A DNA stretch of 32,020 bases, from contig NZ_CALNCS010000085.1 in the NCBI RefSeq assembly GCF_937875145.1, positions 1-32,020 of the forward strand. The letters are read 5' to 3'. This DNA is from Alkalibaculum bacchi. GTDB taxonomy: Bacteria; Bacillota; Clostridia; Eubacteriales; Alkalibacteraceae. Positions 1-7,931 of the stretch are shown piece after piece. The notes beneath the pieces are model-generated. The model made no database searches, was not told the DNA's origin, and was given only the letters and a program-made list of their open reading frames with translations. The position numbers and the translations under genes are program-made. Each line of letters begins with the position of its first letter. Within the stretch, counting starts at the first letter, position 1.

Positions 1-65
1 ACTACTAGTGTGAGAATGGCAATAATAACGATATTAGCCATATTTGATGCTATCCAAGTAAACAT
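1..65 (-). CDS. FeoB-associated small membrane protein, N-terminal part (cut by window edge)
   Basis: Only the first 21 codons are in the window. They start at an ATG (63-65) preceded by a strong AGGAGG site and encode a hydrophobic start (MFTWIASNMANIVIIAILTL) that reads as an N-terminal transmembrane helix. Position directly after feoB, 44 bases past its stop and on the same strand, together with this helix, matches the small FeoB-associated Cys-rich membrane proteins of Firmicutes. The cysteine-rich tail that would confirm it lies outside the window. The role of these proteins in Fe(II) uptake is not well defined. Confidence 0.6.
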   Translation of the reverse strand, partial: MFTWIASNMANIVIIAILTLV

Positions 66-109
66 ATAAAGGCCTCCTCTAATTTATACTTTACTTTCTA
101 TAGATCGAT

Positions 110-2275
110 TTACTCTACTTCTGGGTATAATTTCATTTTATTTCTTTTATTTGTTTCATTTGTATTAGGTGTTCTAAAGATTAGATACAACATTCCTATT
201 AATACTACAAATCCTGCTGCTGTTCCAAAAGTGAAAACACCACTTGATAGGAATAAACCAATTTGGTAGAAAATCAAGGATACTGCATAAGCTAAGCCAA
301 ACTGATATCCAATTGTAAACCAAGTCCATTTTGCATTGTTCATTTCTCTCATAATCGCACCTATTGCTGCAAAGCAAGGAGGGCACAATAAATTAAATAT
401 CATAAAACTATATGCTGCAAGAGGGGTAAAATGTGCTGCAATCGTTCCTAATTGATTAAAAGACCCTTCTTCTACAATAGATAGTGCATCACCTGTTATT
501 CCATAAAGAACGCCAAATACTGCTACTACTTCTTCTTTTGCTAAAATACCCATTACCGTTGCAACTGCACTTTGCCAATTTCCAAAGCCTATTGGAGCAA
601 ATAATGGTGCAACTATTCCACCAATTACAGAAAGAATACTATGATCCATATCTTCAACCATTCCAAAGGACCCATTTGCCATACCAAAATTAGATAAGAA
701 CCAGATAATCATACTAGATAGTAAGACTACTGTACCCGCTCTTTTTACAAAGGAAAAACCTCTTTCCCAAGTACTCTTAAATACACTCTTTGAGCTTGGA
801 ATGTGATAAGCAGGTAGTTCCATAACGAAAGGAGAAGATTCTCCTGCAAACATCTTTGATTTCTTTAATATAACACCTGAGATTACAATAGCACCAATAC
901 CTAAGAAATATGCACTAGGAGCAACCCACCAAGCTCCTCCAAACAATGCTCCAGCAATAAGTGCAATGATTGGAAGTTTTGCGCCACATGGCATAAAAGT
1001 CGTAGTCATGATGGTCATTCGTCTCTCTTGCTCATTTTCAATAGTACGAGATGCCATTACTCCAGGAACACCACAACCTGTTCCAATTAACATAGGAATA
1101 AAAGATTTTCCTGAAAGGCCAAAACGTCTAAATAATTTATCTAAGATAAATGCTACACGTGACATATAACCGCACTCTTCAAGGATAGCCAATAAGAAAA
1201 ACAGTACAAACATCTGTGGTACAAAGCCAAGAACAGCGCCGACGCCACCTACTATACCATCTACAACTAACCCCGACAACCAAGGAGATACTCCTGTACT
1301 TTCAAACCATGCTCCTAAAGGTGCAATAATCCACTCTCCAAAAATCGTATCATTCGTAAAATCCGTTACAAAAGTACCAACTGTAGTGACTGAAATATAA
1401 TAAACAGAAAACATGATTACAGCAAAGATAGGTAGTGCCAGCCATCTATTGGTAATAATTGCATCTACTTTATCTGAAGTAGTAAGATCTGATCCATTTT
1501 TCTTTACATAGATTCCCTTTATTGTCTCAGTAATATAATTATATCTTTCATTAATAATAATACTTTCACTATCATCATCTAAAGTCTTTTCTACAAAGGT
1601 AATTATTCCATCTACATTAGAGTCTATATTTAATTCCTTTAGTACTTTTTTATCTCGTTCAAATAGTTTTATTGTATACCAACGCCTTTGAGTTATGTCA
1701 ATTTCTTTTGGTAATTGGTCTTCTATGCTAGAAAGAGCCTTTTCCACCTCTGGGCTAAAAATTCCTTTGGGTACTTTTTTCTTAGGATTTTGCACTAGTT
1801 TTACAACCTTATTTATGAGCTCTTTTGTTCCAGTACCATCTAATGCTGTTATTTCGACAATTTCGCAACCAATAGCCTTTGAGAGCTTTGCCGTATCGAT
1901 TTTATCTCCTCGTTTTTTGACGATGTCCATCATATTGATTGCTACAATGACTGGAATGCCTAGCTCTAATAATTGGGTAGTCAAATATAAATTCCGTTCT
2001 AGATTCGAACCATCTATAATATTGATAATTGCATTAGGCTTTTCGTTAATGAGGTAATTTCTTGTAACTACTTCTTCTAAAGTATATGGAGAAAGAGAAT
2101 AAATTCCAGGTAAATCCATTAGTATAGCATCTTCATGGCCTTGTATCTTTCCCTCTTTTTTTTCTACAGTAACTCCTGGCCAGTTACCAACGTATTGATT
2201 TGATCCTGTCAAATCATTAAATAAAGTGGTCTTCCCACTATTAGGATTTCCCGCAAGTGCAATTTTTGTAACCAT
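110..2275 (-). CDS. feoB: Ferrous iron transport protein B
   Basis: A 721-residue inner-membrane Fe(II) transporter. The N-terminal cytosolic GTPase domain shows G1 GNPNSGKT (residues 9-16), G3 DLPG (54-57) and G4 NMMD (114-117). After a helical linker (about 170-270) comes a polytopic membrane domain with the conserved Cys-containing gate segments (ECGYMSR, GTGCGVPG, MPCGAKLP). Length is normal for the family. The start is ATG with GGAGGG eight bases upstream. It follows feoA by 57 bases and precedes a FeoB-associated small membrane protein, so the three form one operon. A GTTAG-N6-CTAAC palindrome lies just upstream of its ribosome site. No sign of damage. Confidence 0.97.
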   Translation of the reverse strand: MVTKIALAGNPNSGKTTLFNDLTGSNQYVGNWPGVTVEKKEGKIQGHEDAILMDLPGIYSLSPYTLEEVVTRNYLINEKPNAIINIIDGSNLERNLYLTTQLLELGIPVIVAINMMDIVKKRGDKIDTAKLSKAIGCEIVEITALDGTGTKELINKVVKLVQNPKKKVPKGIFSPEVEKALSSIEDQLPKEIDITQRRWYTIKLFERDKKVLKELNIDSNVDGIITFVEKTLDDDSESIIINERYNYITETIKGIYVKKNGSDLTTSDKVDAIITNRWLALPIFAVIMFSVYYISVTTVGTFVTDFTNDTIFGEWIIAPLGAWFESTGVSPWLSGLVVDGIVGGVGAVLGFVPQMFVLFFLLAILEECGYMSRVAFILDKLFRRFGLSGKSFIPMLIGTGCGVPGVMASRTIENEQERRMTIMTTTFMPCGAKLPIIALIAGALFGGAWWVAPSAYFLGIGAIVISGVILKKSKMFAGESSPFVMELPAYHIPSSKSVFKSTWERGFSFVKRAGTVVLLSSMIIWFLSNFGMANGSFGMVEDMDHSILSVIGGIVAPLFAPIGFGNWQSAVATVMGILAKEEVVAVFGVLYGITGDALSIVEEGSFNQLGTIAAHFTPLAAYSFMIFNLLCPPCFAAIGAIMREMNNAKWTWFTIGYQFGLAYAVSLIFYQIGLFLSSGVFTFGTAAGFVVLIGMLYLIFRTPNTNETNKRNKMKLYPEVE

Positions 2276-2294
2276 ATAAAAATCCCTCCTCTTA

Positions 2295-2310
2295 GTTAGA
2301 CTCTGCTAAC
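2295..2310. promoter_or_regulatory. Candidate iron-regulator operator, GTTAG-N6-CTAAC, before feoB
   Basis: A perfect inverted repeat GTTAG-actctg-CTAAC in the feoA-feoB gap. The same 16-base arrangement occurs upstream of feoA (2589-2604) and single GCTAAC half-sites occur at 2631 and 2658. The GTTAG/CTAAC arms resemble those of DtxR/IdeR-family boxes, though the spacing here is longer than the classical site. Assignment to that family is inference. Confidence 0.4.
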
Positions 2311-2332
2311 TCCCTTACGTACTTTTACTTAC

Positions 2333-2551
2333 TTATTCTACTTCAATGTTTGCTGCATCGCATTTTCGAAGAGAAAGCTCGTAGCCACGAACATTTATTT
2401 GTAATGGATCCCCAAAGGGAGCTACTTTTCGGATAAAAATTTCAGCACCTTTTGTAATACCCATGTCCATAATTCTACGTTTAAGTGCACCTTGTGTATG
2501 AAGTTTAACAACTTTTACTTTTTCACCTATTTTTGCATCGTTTAAATTCAT
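2333..2551 (-). CDS. feoA: Ferrous iron transport protein A
   Basis: A 72-residue cytosolic SH3-like FeoA protein, needed for FeoB activity in Fe(II) uptake. The frame is open nine codons further upstream, but the ATG at 2549-2551 (MNLNDAKIGEKVKVV) has AAGGGGG at the right distance, while the upstream ATG has no site. Typical FeoA features are visible: the MNLNDAKIGE start, the central LKRRIMDMGITKGAEI segment and the C-terminal INVRGYELSLRK. First gene of the feo operon, driven by the promoter at 2647-2675. Confidence 0.93.
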   Translation of the reverse strand: MNLNDAKIGEKVKVVKLHTQGALKRRIMDMGITKGAEIFIRKVAPFGDPLQINVRGYELSLRKCDAANIEVE

Positions 2552-2588
2552 GGATTTTTCCCCCTTAATATATTGCATTTTTATGATT

Positions 2589-2604
2589 GTTAGACTACGC
2601 TAAC
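2589..2604. promoter_or_regulatory. Candidate iron-regulator operator, GTTAG-N6-CTAAC, in the feoA leader
   Basis: Perfect inverted repeat GTTAG-actacg-CTAAC between the feoA promoter and start codon. Further GCTAAC half-sites at 2631-2636 and 2658-2663 (the latter inside the promoter spacer) are spaced 32 and 27 bases apart. The array covers the promoter and early leader, where a repressor would act. Confidence 0.45.
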
Positions 2605-2646
2605 CCCCTATTGCATATTAGGAAGCATCCGCTAACTCTTGATTAA

Positions 2647-2675
2647 AGTTTACCACCGCTAACTACTTATGTCAA
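2647..2675 (-). promoter_or_regulatory. Sigma-A promoter of the feo operon
   Basis: On the minus strand TTGACA (2670-2675), 17-base spacer, TAAACT (2647-2652). The spacer contains a GTTAGC half-site, so an operator-bound regulator would overlap RNA polymerase. Confidence 0.7.
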
Positions 2676-2756
2676 TATAATTTATGGAAAAAATTAATAA
2701 AAAAAAATAAATATTTTAAGAATCTTGTATACATATATGAATACATAATCAGGATT

Positions 2757-3215
2757 ACATAAGCTGCGCCTGCATCCCATGCCATTTGAATGCCATCTCC
2801 TGTAAGCCCTGGAATGCGGTATGAAAAGATATCTTTTCCCCATTCATATGGAGCGTGCTTTTTAATAAACTCTGGGCTATCTCCAAAACCACCTGTAGAA
2901 ATAATAACTGCTCCAGCATAAACTTCTAGATCTCCTTCTTTATCATTAGCTACTACATCAATGATCTCTCCATCCTCTTTAATAAGACTTTTTACAGGAG
3001 TTTCTAATAGAATTTCTACACCTAATTCATCTGCTCGTTCTGTCATTGCTTTGATCATTGTTGCAGCTGCTCGAAGACCTGGATTTCCAGTTTTAGGTTT
3101 TACTATATGCCACGTTGCTTCTGAAAATGGTCAATGTATCAGCCTCTTCAAAATACGATTATTATATGGACTTACAAGTAATGCATCTTCTATAAGAAAT
3201 TTTTTGATTCGCGAA
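2757..3215 (-). pseudogene. Remnant of an FAD-binding fumarate-reductase-type flavoprotein
   Basis: The minus-strand translation shows a recognisable middle piece of the fumarate reductase/succinate dehydrogenase flavoprotein family: EATWHIVKPKTG, PGLRAAATMIKAMTERADEL, the FAD-domain piece VIISTGGFG and the IPGLTGDGIQMAWDAGAA segment. The homology ends abruptly near 2760 and runs into A/T-rich non-homologous sequence. Upstream it is broken by a stop at 3131-3133, and the piece beyond that (to about 3215) is in a shifted or deleted context. Neither the N-terminal dinucleotide-binding start nor the C-terminal catalytic half is present, so it cannot make a functional enzyme. Ends are approximate. 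Confidence 0.75.
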
Positions 3216-3245
3216 GTATTTAGAATTAAGGCTTTCTTTCACTTT

Positions 3246-4619
3246 CTACTTTTCACTATTATGTAATTTTTCAAGGGTGTTTTTAAATTGGGCTGTAAAC
3301 ATAATGGCAGTGACTGTAACAGCTATTATGTCTGCTATTGGTTCTGCCAAGAATACTGCATTAACTTTATCCTCCATAAACAATGGCAATATAAATATGA
3401 ATGGAATCAATAGGATTACCTTACGTAAAAGGGCAAGAAATACAGATATCTTTGCTTTGCCAAGGGCGATAAAAGTCTGTTGGCAACTGATTTGGATGCC
3501 AAACACCAAAGATGCCGCCATATAAATCCTCAGTGCTGAAATCGTAGTTTGAACTAAACTTTGATCAGACGTAAATATACGAGCAAACATCTGGGGGAAC
3601 AGCATAACTATTGCCCACAGTGCTGTAGAATAAATCACAGAGGCTTTTAGTAGTAATGTAAAAGTCTCTTTCACCCTAGATGAGTTTCTAGCACCATAAT
3701 TATAGCTGACAATAGGCTGGGCTCCCTGAGTCAACCCCATCAAAGGTAGCATGGAAAATTGCATTATGCTTGTTAGAATCGTCATAGCCCCTACTGCTAA
3801 ATCTCCACCATACTTCTGTAAAGATATGTTAAAGGCAATAGCAATGATACTCTCTGTTGCCTGCATTATAAATGGAGATAATCCAAGGCCGATGCATGAC
3901 CAAAGAATTTTAGAATCTATTTTCATATATTCCTTTTTAATCTTCAGTAAGGTGGTTTTACCTCTTAAAAATCGAATTACCCATATAGCAGAAATAGCCT
4001 GTGAAATGATGGTCGCAAACGCAGCACCTTTTACCCCCATACCAAGGCCAAACATAAAAATTGGATCAAGTATAATATTTACTATAGCCCCAATAGTTAC
4101 TGTAATCATGCTTGTTTTAGCAAAACCTTGAGCTGTGATAAATGCATTTAAGCCCAAGGACAGCTGTACGAATACTGTTCCAATAGCGTATATATTCATA
4201 TAATCTAATGCATATCCAATCGTATTTGAACTTGCTCCAAAAAGCATTAGCATTTTTTTACCAGCAGCAAGTACTGTGATAGTTAATATAATCGATACTA
4301 GGATTAGTGCTGTCGTACAATTGCCAAGTATTTTTTCAGCAGTCTCCTTATCTTTTCTCCCCATCATAATCGATGCCCTAGAGGCACCCCCTACACTTAC
4401 CAATGAAGCAAATGCCGCAATAACCATAATCATAGGCATCGTCACACCTACACCAGTCAACGCCTCAGCTCCTGTTTCAGGGATATGGCCTATGTACATC
4501 CTATCTACCATGTTATATAAAACATTGACGATCTGTGCTGTAATAGCAGGAAAGGACATGCTAAAAAGCAACTTCCCTATGCTTTTGGTCTGTAGATCAT
4601 TTTCTTGTAATTTCCCCAT
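3246..4619 (-). CDS. MATE family multidrug efflux transporter (MepA-like)
   Basis: A 457-residue integral membrane protein with about twelve hydrophobic segments and the two-lobed MATE layout. The N-lobe begins LLFSMSFPAITAQIVNVLYN and contains the segment around ALTGVGVTMP; the C-lobe carries a matching PLMGLTQGAQPIVSYNYGA segment typical of MepA-type MATE pumps. These export cationic drugs using Na+ or H+ gradients. Start ATG with GGAGG upstream (GGAGGATGAGTAA-ATG). The stop codon of an open but truncated upstream frame (4620-4622) abuts this ATG, suggesting it once followed another gene, possibly a regulator that has been lost. Substrate unknown. Confidence 0.9.
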   Translation of the reverse strand: MGKLQENDLQTKSIGKLLFSMSFPAITAQIVNVLYNMVDRMYIGHIPETGAEALTGVGVTMPMIMVIAAFASLVSVGGASRASIMMGRKDKETAEKILGNCTTALILVSIILTITVLAAGKKMLMLFGASSNTIGYALDYMNIYAIGTVFVQLSLGLNAFITAQGFAKTSMITVTIGAIVNIILDPIFMFGLGMGVKGAAFATIISQAISAIWVIRFLRGKTTLLKIKKEYMKIDSKILWSCIGLGLSPFIMQATESIIAIAFNISLQKYGGDLAVGAMTILTSIMQFSMLPLMGLTQGAQPIVSYNYGARNSSRVKETFTLLLKASVIYSTALWAIVMLFPQMFARIFTSDQSLVQTTISALRIYMAASLVFGIQISCQQTFIALGKAKISVFLALLRKVILLIPFIFILPLFMEDKVNAVFLAEPIADIIAVTVTAIMFTAQFKNTLEKLHNSEK

Positions 4620-4702
4620 TTACTCATCCTCCAATCTGTCTTTAAGCTCTTCTGAAATGTTGTAATTTCATTTAAGTTGTGCTAATGGGTCTACTATTAA
4701 AC

Positions 4703-4750
4703 AAAAAAAGAACATCAATTTCATTTTAAGTTAATTGAAGTTCTTTTATT
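4703..4750 (-). terminator. Intrinsic terminator, possibly bidirectional
   Basis: A 13-bp stem with one mismatch (arms 4707-4720 and 4733-4746; AAAGAAC/GTTCTTT plus TCAATT/AATTGA). On the minus strand it is followed by T7, and a T-rich run also follows on the plus strand. It lies after the seven-gene cluster and before the MATE gene. Confidence 0.65.
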
Positions 4751-5183
4751 TTGATATAAAAGGGTTCAATCTATTTTACTGCTTTAAAATGTAAATGTAA
4801 AGCTCTCATTATCACGACAGGGTGCCATTCTAGCTTTGTCGTATATTGTAATATTGCTTTTTGCAAACGTAATCCCTATGCCTTTATGAATATTTTATTA
4901 TATAGGAATGCATTAAACAACGAATAACAGAAATGCCAAAATCTCAACAAAATGAGCTCCATACCAACTATAATTGCATAGCTAATATGGAGCTTTTTAT
5001 TCACTTACTTATATTTCTATTCTTACGTTCGTTGATATTTCACCAAAATTTAACAAAACCTTACAAATGCTTTATTATAATTTGAGGTTAACATCCCCAC
5101 AAAGCGTCGCTGTCAATGCTATTTTAATAAGATTGAGATAGCATAAAGACATTGTAATTAATTTCACGAAAATATACCTGAAG
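4751..5183. other. Gene-poor spacer with hairpin and possible gene debris
   Basis: No intact gene seen. On the minus strand about 36 codons ending at a TAA (4784-4786) read like the C-terminus of a lost protein (KGIGITFAKSNITIYDKAR), which I cannot identify. A separate hairpin AGCTCCATA (4955-4963)/TATGGAGCT (4986-4994), followed by T5 on the plus strand, looks like a terminator with no matching plus-strand gene. Together with the terminator at 4703-4750 this suggests a rearranged junction at the downstream edge of the seven-gene cluster. Confidence 0.4.
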
Positions 5184-6032
5184 TTATATCTTAGATACTT
5201 CCATATTTACACCAATATCAGCAGGCTTTCCAAAATAAACCCATGTCGTATTAATTACATCAACGCCTGTTGCAGCATATTCACCTATATTATCAGCATT
5301 GATTCCACCTGTACCTATCAATGTTATCGCTGGATTTATATTTCTTATGTCATATACAATTTCACCCAGCTCTTTTGGCGATATTTTATCAAATTGTATC
5401 GCGTCCACGCAGCTCCTGCTCAACTTAATCGCTTCTTCTCTGCACTTAGCCTCAACAGTTATCTTTTTCTCATATGCTCTGGTCTTGATGTCATCTAACT
5501 TACTTAACAAGCCATCAATTCCGCCCAGGAAAGTCATATGCTGTTCGAAAATCAGTATCGTTTCCGATAATCCAAGCCTGTGCGGCAATGCCCCTCCATC
5601 CATAGCGGCTTTTATTGAGAGTTCCTTAGTACCAGGAAATATTTTACGGGTCGTAACCACTTCTATTCTTGAATTTATTTTCTTTGCAGTTTCGACTAGT
5701 TTTCTTGTTCTTGTGGCAATTCCGGAGCAATATTCAAGTATATTCATGCATACTTTCCAGGCCATATGAAGGCTTTCCACGGTGCCCTGTGCTGATATAA
5801 AAACATCACCAGCATTTACTGCTGTGCCTGAAGGAATAATACTATTTATTTTTATTCCTAGTTTTTCAAAAATCCTTTTTACTTCATCGGTTCCGCTTAT
5901 CACCGCATTTTGCCTTGAAGTGAAAGTAATACTTCCTATTCGATTTCCGATATCTAACACATGTGTCGTCAAATCAATATAAGGTATATCCTCTTTAATA
6001 AATCTATCAATTGTTTCATCTGTTATAAACAA
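5184..6032 (-). CDS. modD: ModD-like protein (quinolinate phosphoribosyltransferase homologue)
   Basis: A 282-residue cytosolic protein of the type II phosphoribosyltransferase fold, closest in look to ModD, the molybdenum-associated paralogue of NadC. Visible are the N-terminal FITDETIDRFIKEDIPYIDLT, the TRKIFPG loop (128-134), the HRLGLSE motif (151-157) and the C-terminal phosphate-binding GTGGIN (about 242-247). The NadC-type KDNH is replaced by FEQH, as expected for ModD rather than NadC. Start is TTG with AGGAGG eight bases upstream. It is the last gene of the cluster, 146 bases after the permease. No nadA/nadB is nearby, which argues against NAD synthesis. ModD's reaction is not established; a role in making or modifying a metal-cofactor nucleotide is inference. 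Confidence 0.8.
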   Translation of the reverse strand: MFITDETIDRFIKEDIPYIDLTTHVLDIGNRIGSITFTSRQNAVISGTDEVKRIFEKLGIKINSIIPSGTAVNAGDVFISAQGTVESLHMAWKVCMNILEYCSGIATRTRKLVETAKKINSRIEVVTTRKIFPGTKELSIKAAMDGGALPHRLGLSETILIFEQHMTFLGGIDGLLSKLDDIKTRAYEKKITVEAKCREEAIKLSRSCVDAIQFDKISPKELGEIVYDIRNINPAITLIGTGGINADNIGEYAATGVDVINTTWVYFGKPADIGVNMEVSKI

Positions 6033-6178
6033 AATATTTACCTCCTACATTATAATAATTAAGCAGTTTCCAGTTGTATTGCTGAAAAACGTGTAAAACT
6101 TAGCTCTAAAAGCTTTTACTATTTCAATAATTGGCCGTCTTTTCACTAAAGCTTCATTGTTTAAGACGTACCCTTCCT

Positions 6179-6928
6179 TCAATCTACCCGTGCCCACTTC
6201 TTTAAGGGCCTGATGGTAAAAAACTCAAGAAGAATCAGGATAATAAGTAATATGACAACCCAGGCAAATAGATTTTCGGTTTCCAGGTATGCCCTGGAGA
6301 TAAAGATTCTTTGTCCCATACCGTCTTCGGCGCCTAGCATTTCTGCCATAATTGTCAACCTAACTGAAGATGCCATTCCCAGCGAAAAACCGGTAATCAG
6401 GTGCCCGCGCATGCCTGGTATGCAAATTTTAGTCATTTTTTTAAATGCCGGCATGCGGTATACATCTGCCATTTGCTTCAACTCCGTATCTATCGAATGA
6501 ATACCAGTTGCCGTATTCGTATGCATGACGGGAAATACCAGCAATGAGACAATAAATACAGCCATTTTTGTTCCCATACCAAACCAAACCATTGCTATTG
6601 TAAAAAGGATGATGGCCGGTACTGAAAGTAAGAATATAATTGTCGGCTCGATTATTAACTCCACCTTTTTGAAGATTCCAGCGAATACACCTGTTACAGT
6701 CCCAACTGTCAGTCCAAGAATCAAACCCATCAATTGCCTCGAAAATGTGATCTTCAGATTCTCTGTCAATTCACCATTGATTACAATTTGGATGATAGCA
6801 CGTAAGGTCTCAACGGGCGACGGTATAATCACAATGCTGTATCTCATAGACATCAGTTGCCAACCCGCCAACACTAAACCAATGCCAATAATATACCAAA
6901 TTCTATTATTTGTAGTAGAAGCCATCAT
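6179..6928 (-). CDS. ABC transporter permease, NitT/TauT (SsuC-like) family
   Basis: A 249-residue inner-membrane permease with about six hydrophobic segments and the BPD_transp_1 cytoplasmic EAA-like loop (the VYRMPAFKKMTKICIPGMRGH region). The open frame extends further upstream, but GGAGGT lies ten bases before the ATG at 6926-6928 inside the preceding gene, so that start (or the adjacent ATG at 6923-6925) is preferred. It overlaps the lipoprotein gene by 23 bases, so the two are translationally coupled. It should form a homodimeric channel with the ATPase at 7931-8656 and receive substrate from the lipoprotein at 6906-7931. Confidence 0.9.
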   Translation of the reverse strand: MMASTTNNRIWYIIGIGLVLAGWQLMSMRYSIVIIPSPVETLRAIIQIVINGELTENLKITFSRQLMGLILGLTVGTVTGVFAGIFKKVELIIEPTIIFLLSVPAIILFTIAMVWFGMGTKMAVFIVSLLVFPVMHTNTATGIHSIDTELKQMADVYRMPAFKKMTKICIPGMRGHLITGFSLGMASSVRLTIMAEMLGAEDGMGQRIFISRAYLETENLFAWVVILLIILILLEFFTIRPLKKWARVD

Positions 6929-7931
6929 CCGGCAATTTACCTCCGAATGCTTTGACATCAGTCGTCGTCGTCAATTCCTTAAAAAACGCCATAATTTCCT
7001 CTTTGCATTCTATAGCAGGCTTAGGATCCAGACGGGCATATTGAATTGATTGAGCAACGGCCATAGCCTTCATTGTAGGAACATGCTTTTCCACAATAGG
7101 ACCGGCTTCCTGTCCATGCTTGTTGACCCATCCAGCTGCCTCTATATAGGCCTTCTCAAATGCAACAATTTGCTCTGACGAAACTCCACTGCCATTGACG
7201 ACGACAATCCCAGCCATGGGGAATTTCTTATTCTTTTGACCCGGAAGTTTCCCCCATTCCTCAGTTAAATCCAGTATCCTGTTAATTTTTACATTTGCTT
7301 TTTTCGCATTCAACGAAGCAATACTCGCTTGTGGCTCATTGAGAACAGCATATTTAACATCACCGGAAATCATACGCTGTGAAGCTTCTGTCATGTCGAG
7401 ATAAGTAATCTTCACATCCTTGTCCGGGTCTATACCACTCTTGATCAGCAAGTGACGGAAAATATGATCATGTATTCCGCCTTTACCTGATACGATAACT
7501 TCCTTTCCTTTCAAATCTTGAAGAGATACAATGTCATTCTCAGTGCTCATGACATAGAGCATACCCCATACAGTAACCATCACAAGCTGTGTGTCCATAC
7601 CCTTGTTATAGGTCAATAATGCATTGCTAATGGGCGTGCTACAGAGATTGACTTCCCTAGAGGTAATCATCGCCGTAAGCTGCTCACTATTCTGCCATGG
7701 CTGAAGAACTATATCACTGTTTTTTTCGCTCATCGTTGTCAGCGCATATGTAACAGGACCTGGTGCGCTACCAATCTTCAAATTCAATTCATCAAAAGAG
7801 ACAGGTGTTGATTGCGTTTTTGTCGTTTCTGTTGTTGGTGTAGTTTCTGTCGTTCCGGTATTTTCTCTGCATCCTGTTGCGCCTACGATTAGCGCTATAC
7901 ATATCATGAGAGATAAAATTATTTTTTTCAT
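6906..7931 (-). CDS. ABC transporter substrate-binding lipoprotein, NitT/TauT (NMT1/THI5-like)
   Basis: A 341-residue exported lipoprotein: basic N-terminus, hydrophobic core and lipobox ATGC with the lipid-anchored Cys21, followed by a Thr/Ser/Glu-rich linker (24-45) and a periplasmic-binding fold. Family features include LNLKIGSAPGPVTYAL, the switch to SGKGGIHDHIFRHLL and DMTEASQRMISGDVKYAVLNEPQA. Its start shares one base with the stop of the upstream ATPase (TGATG), and its own end overlaps the permease. The family binds small organics (taurine, alkanesulfonates, pyrimidine precursors, riboflavin), nitrate, or unidentified ligands. The ligand here cannot be told from sequence alone. Confidence 0.9.
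   Translation of the reverse strand: MKKIILSLMICIALIVGATGCRENTGTTETTPTTETTKTQSTPVSFDELNLKIGSAPGPVTYALTTMSEKNSDIVLQPWQNSEQLTAMITSREVNLCSTPISNALLTYNKGMDTQLVMVTVWGMLYVMSTENDIVSLQDLKGKEVIVSGKGGIHDHIFRHLLIKSGIDPDKDVKITYLDMTEASQRMISGDVKYAVLNEPQASIASLNAKKANVKINRILDLTEEWGKLPGQKNKKFPMAGIVVVNGSGVSSEQIVAFEKAYIEAAGWVNKHGQEAGPIVEKHVPTMKAMAVAQSIQYARLDPKPAIECKEEIMAFFKELTTTTDVKAFGGKLPDDGFYYK

Noticed and set aside
4276..4665. Plus-strand open frame of about 129 codons antisense to the MATE gene
   Set aside because: It is a shadow of the transporter's reading frame with no ribosome site and no recognisable protein; the same holds for other long antisense frames in the window.
4955..5000. Terminator of a plus-strand gene
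   Set aside because: The hairpin and T5 are present but no plus-strand gene ends before it, so only a low-confidence note is kept in the spacer entry.
5184..6032. Nicotinate-nucleotide pyrophosphorylase (NadC) of NAD synthesis
   Set aside because: Active-site wording (FEQH in place of KDNH) and the missing nadA/nadB neighbours fit ModD better.
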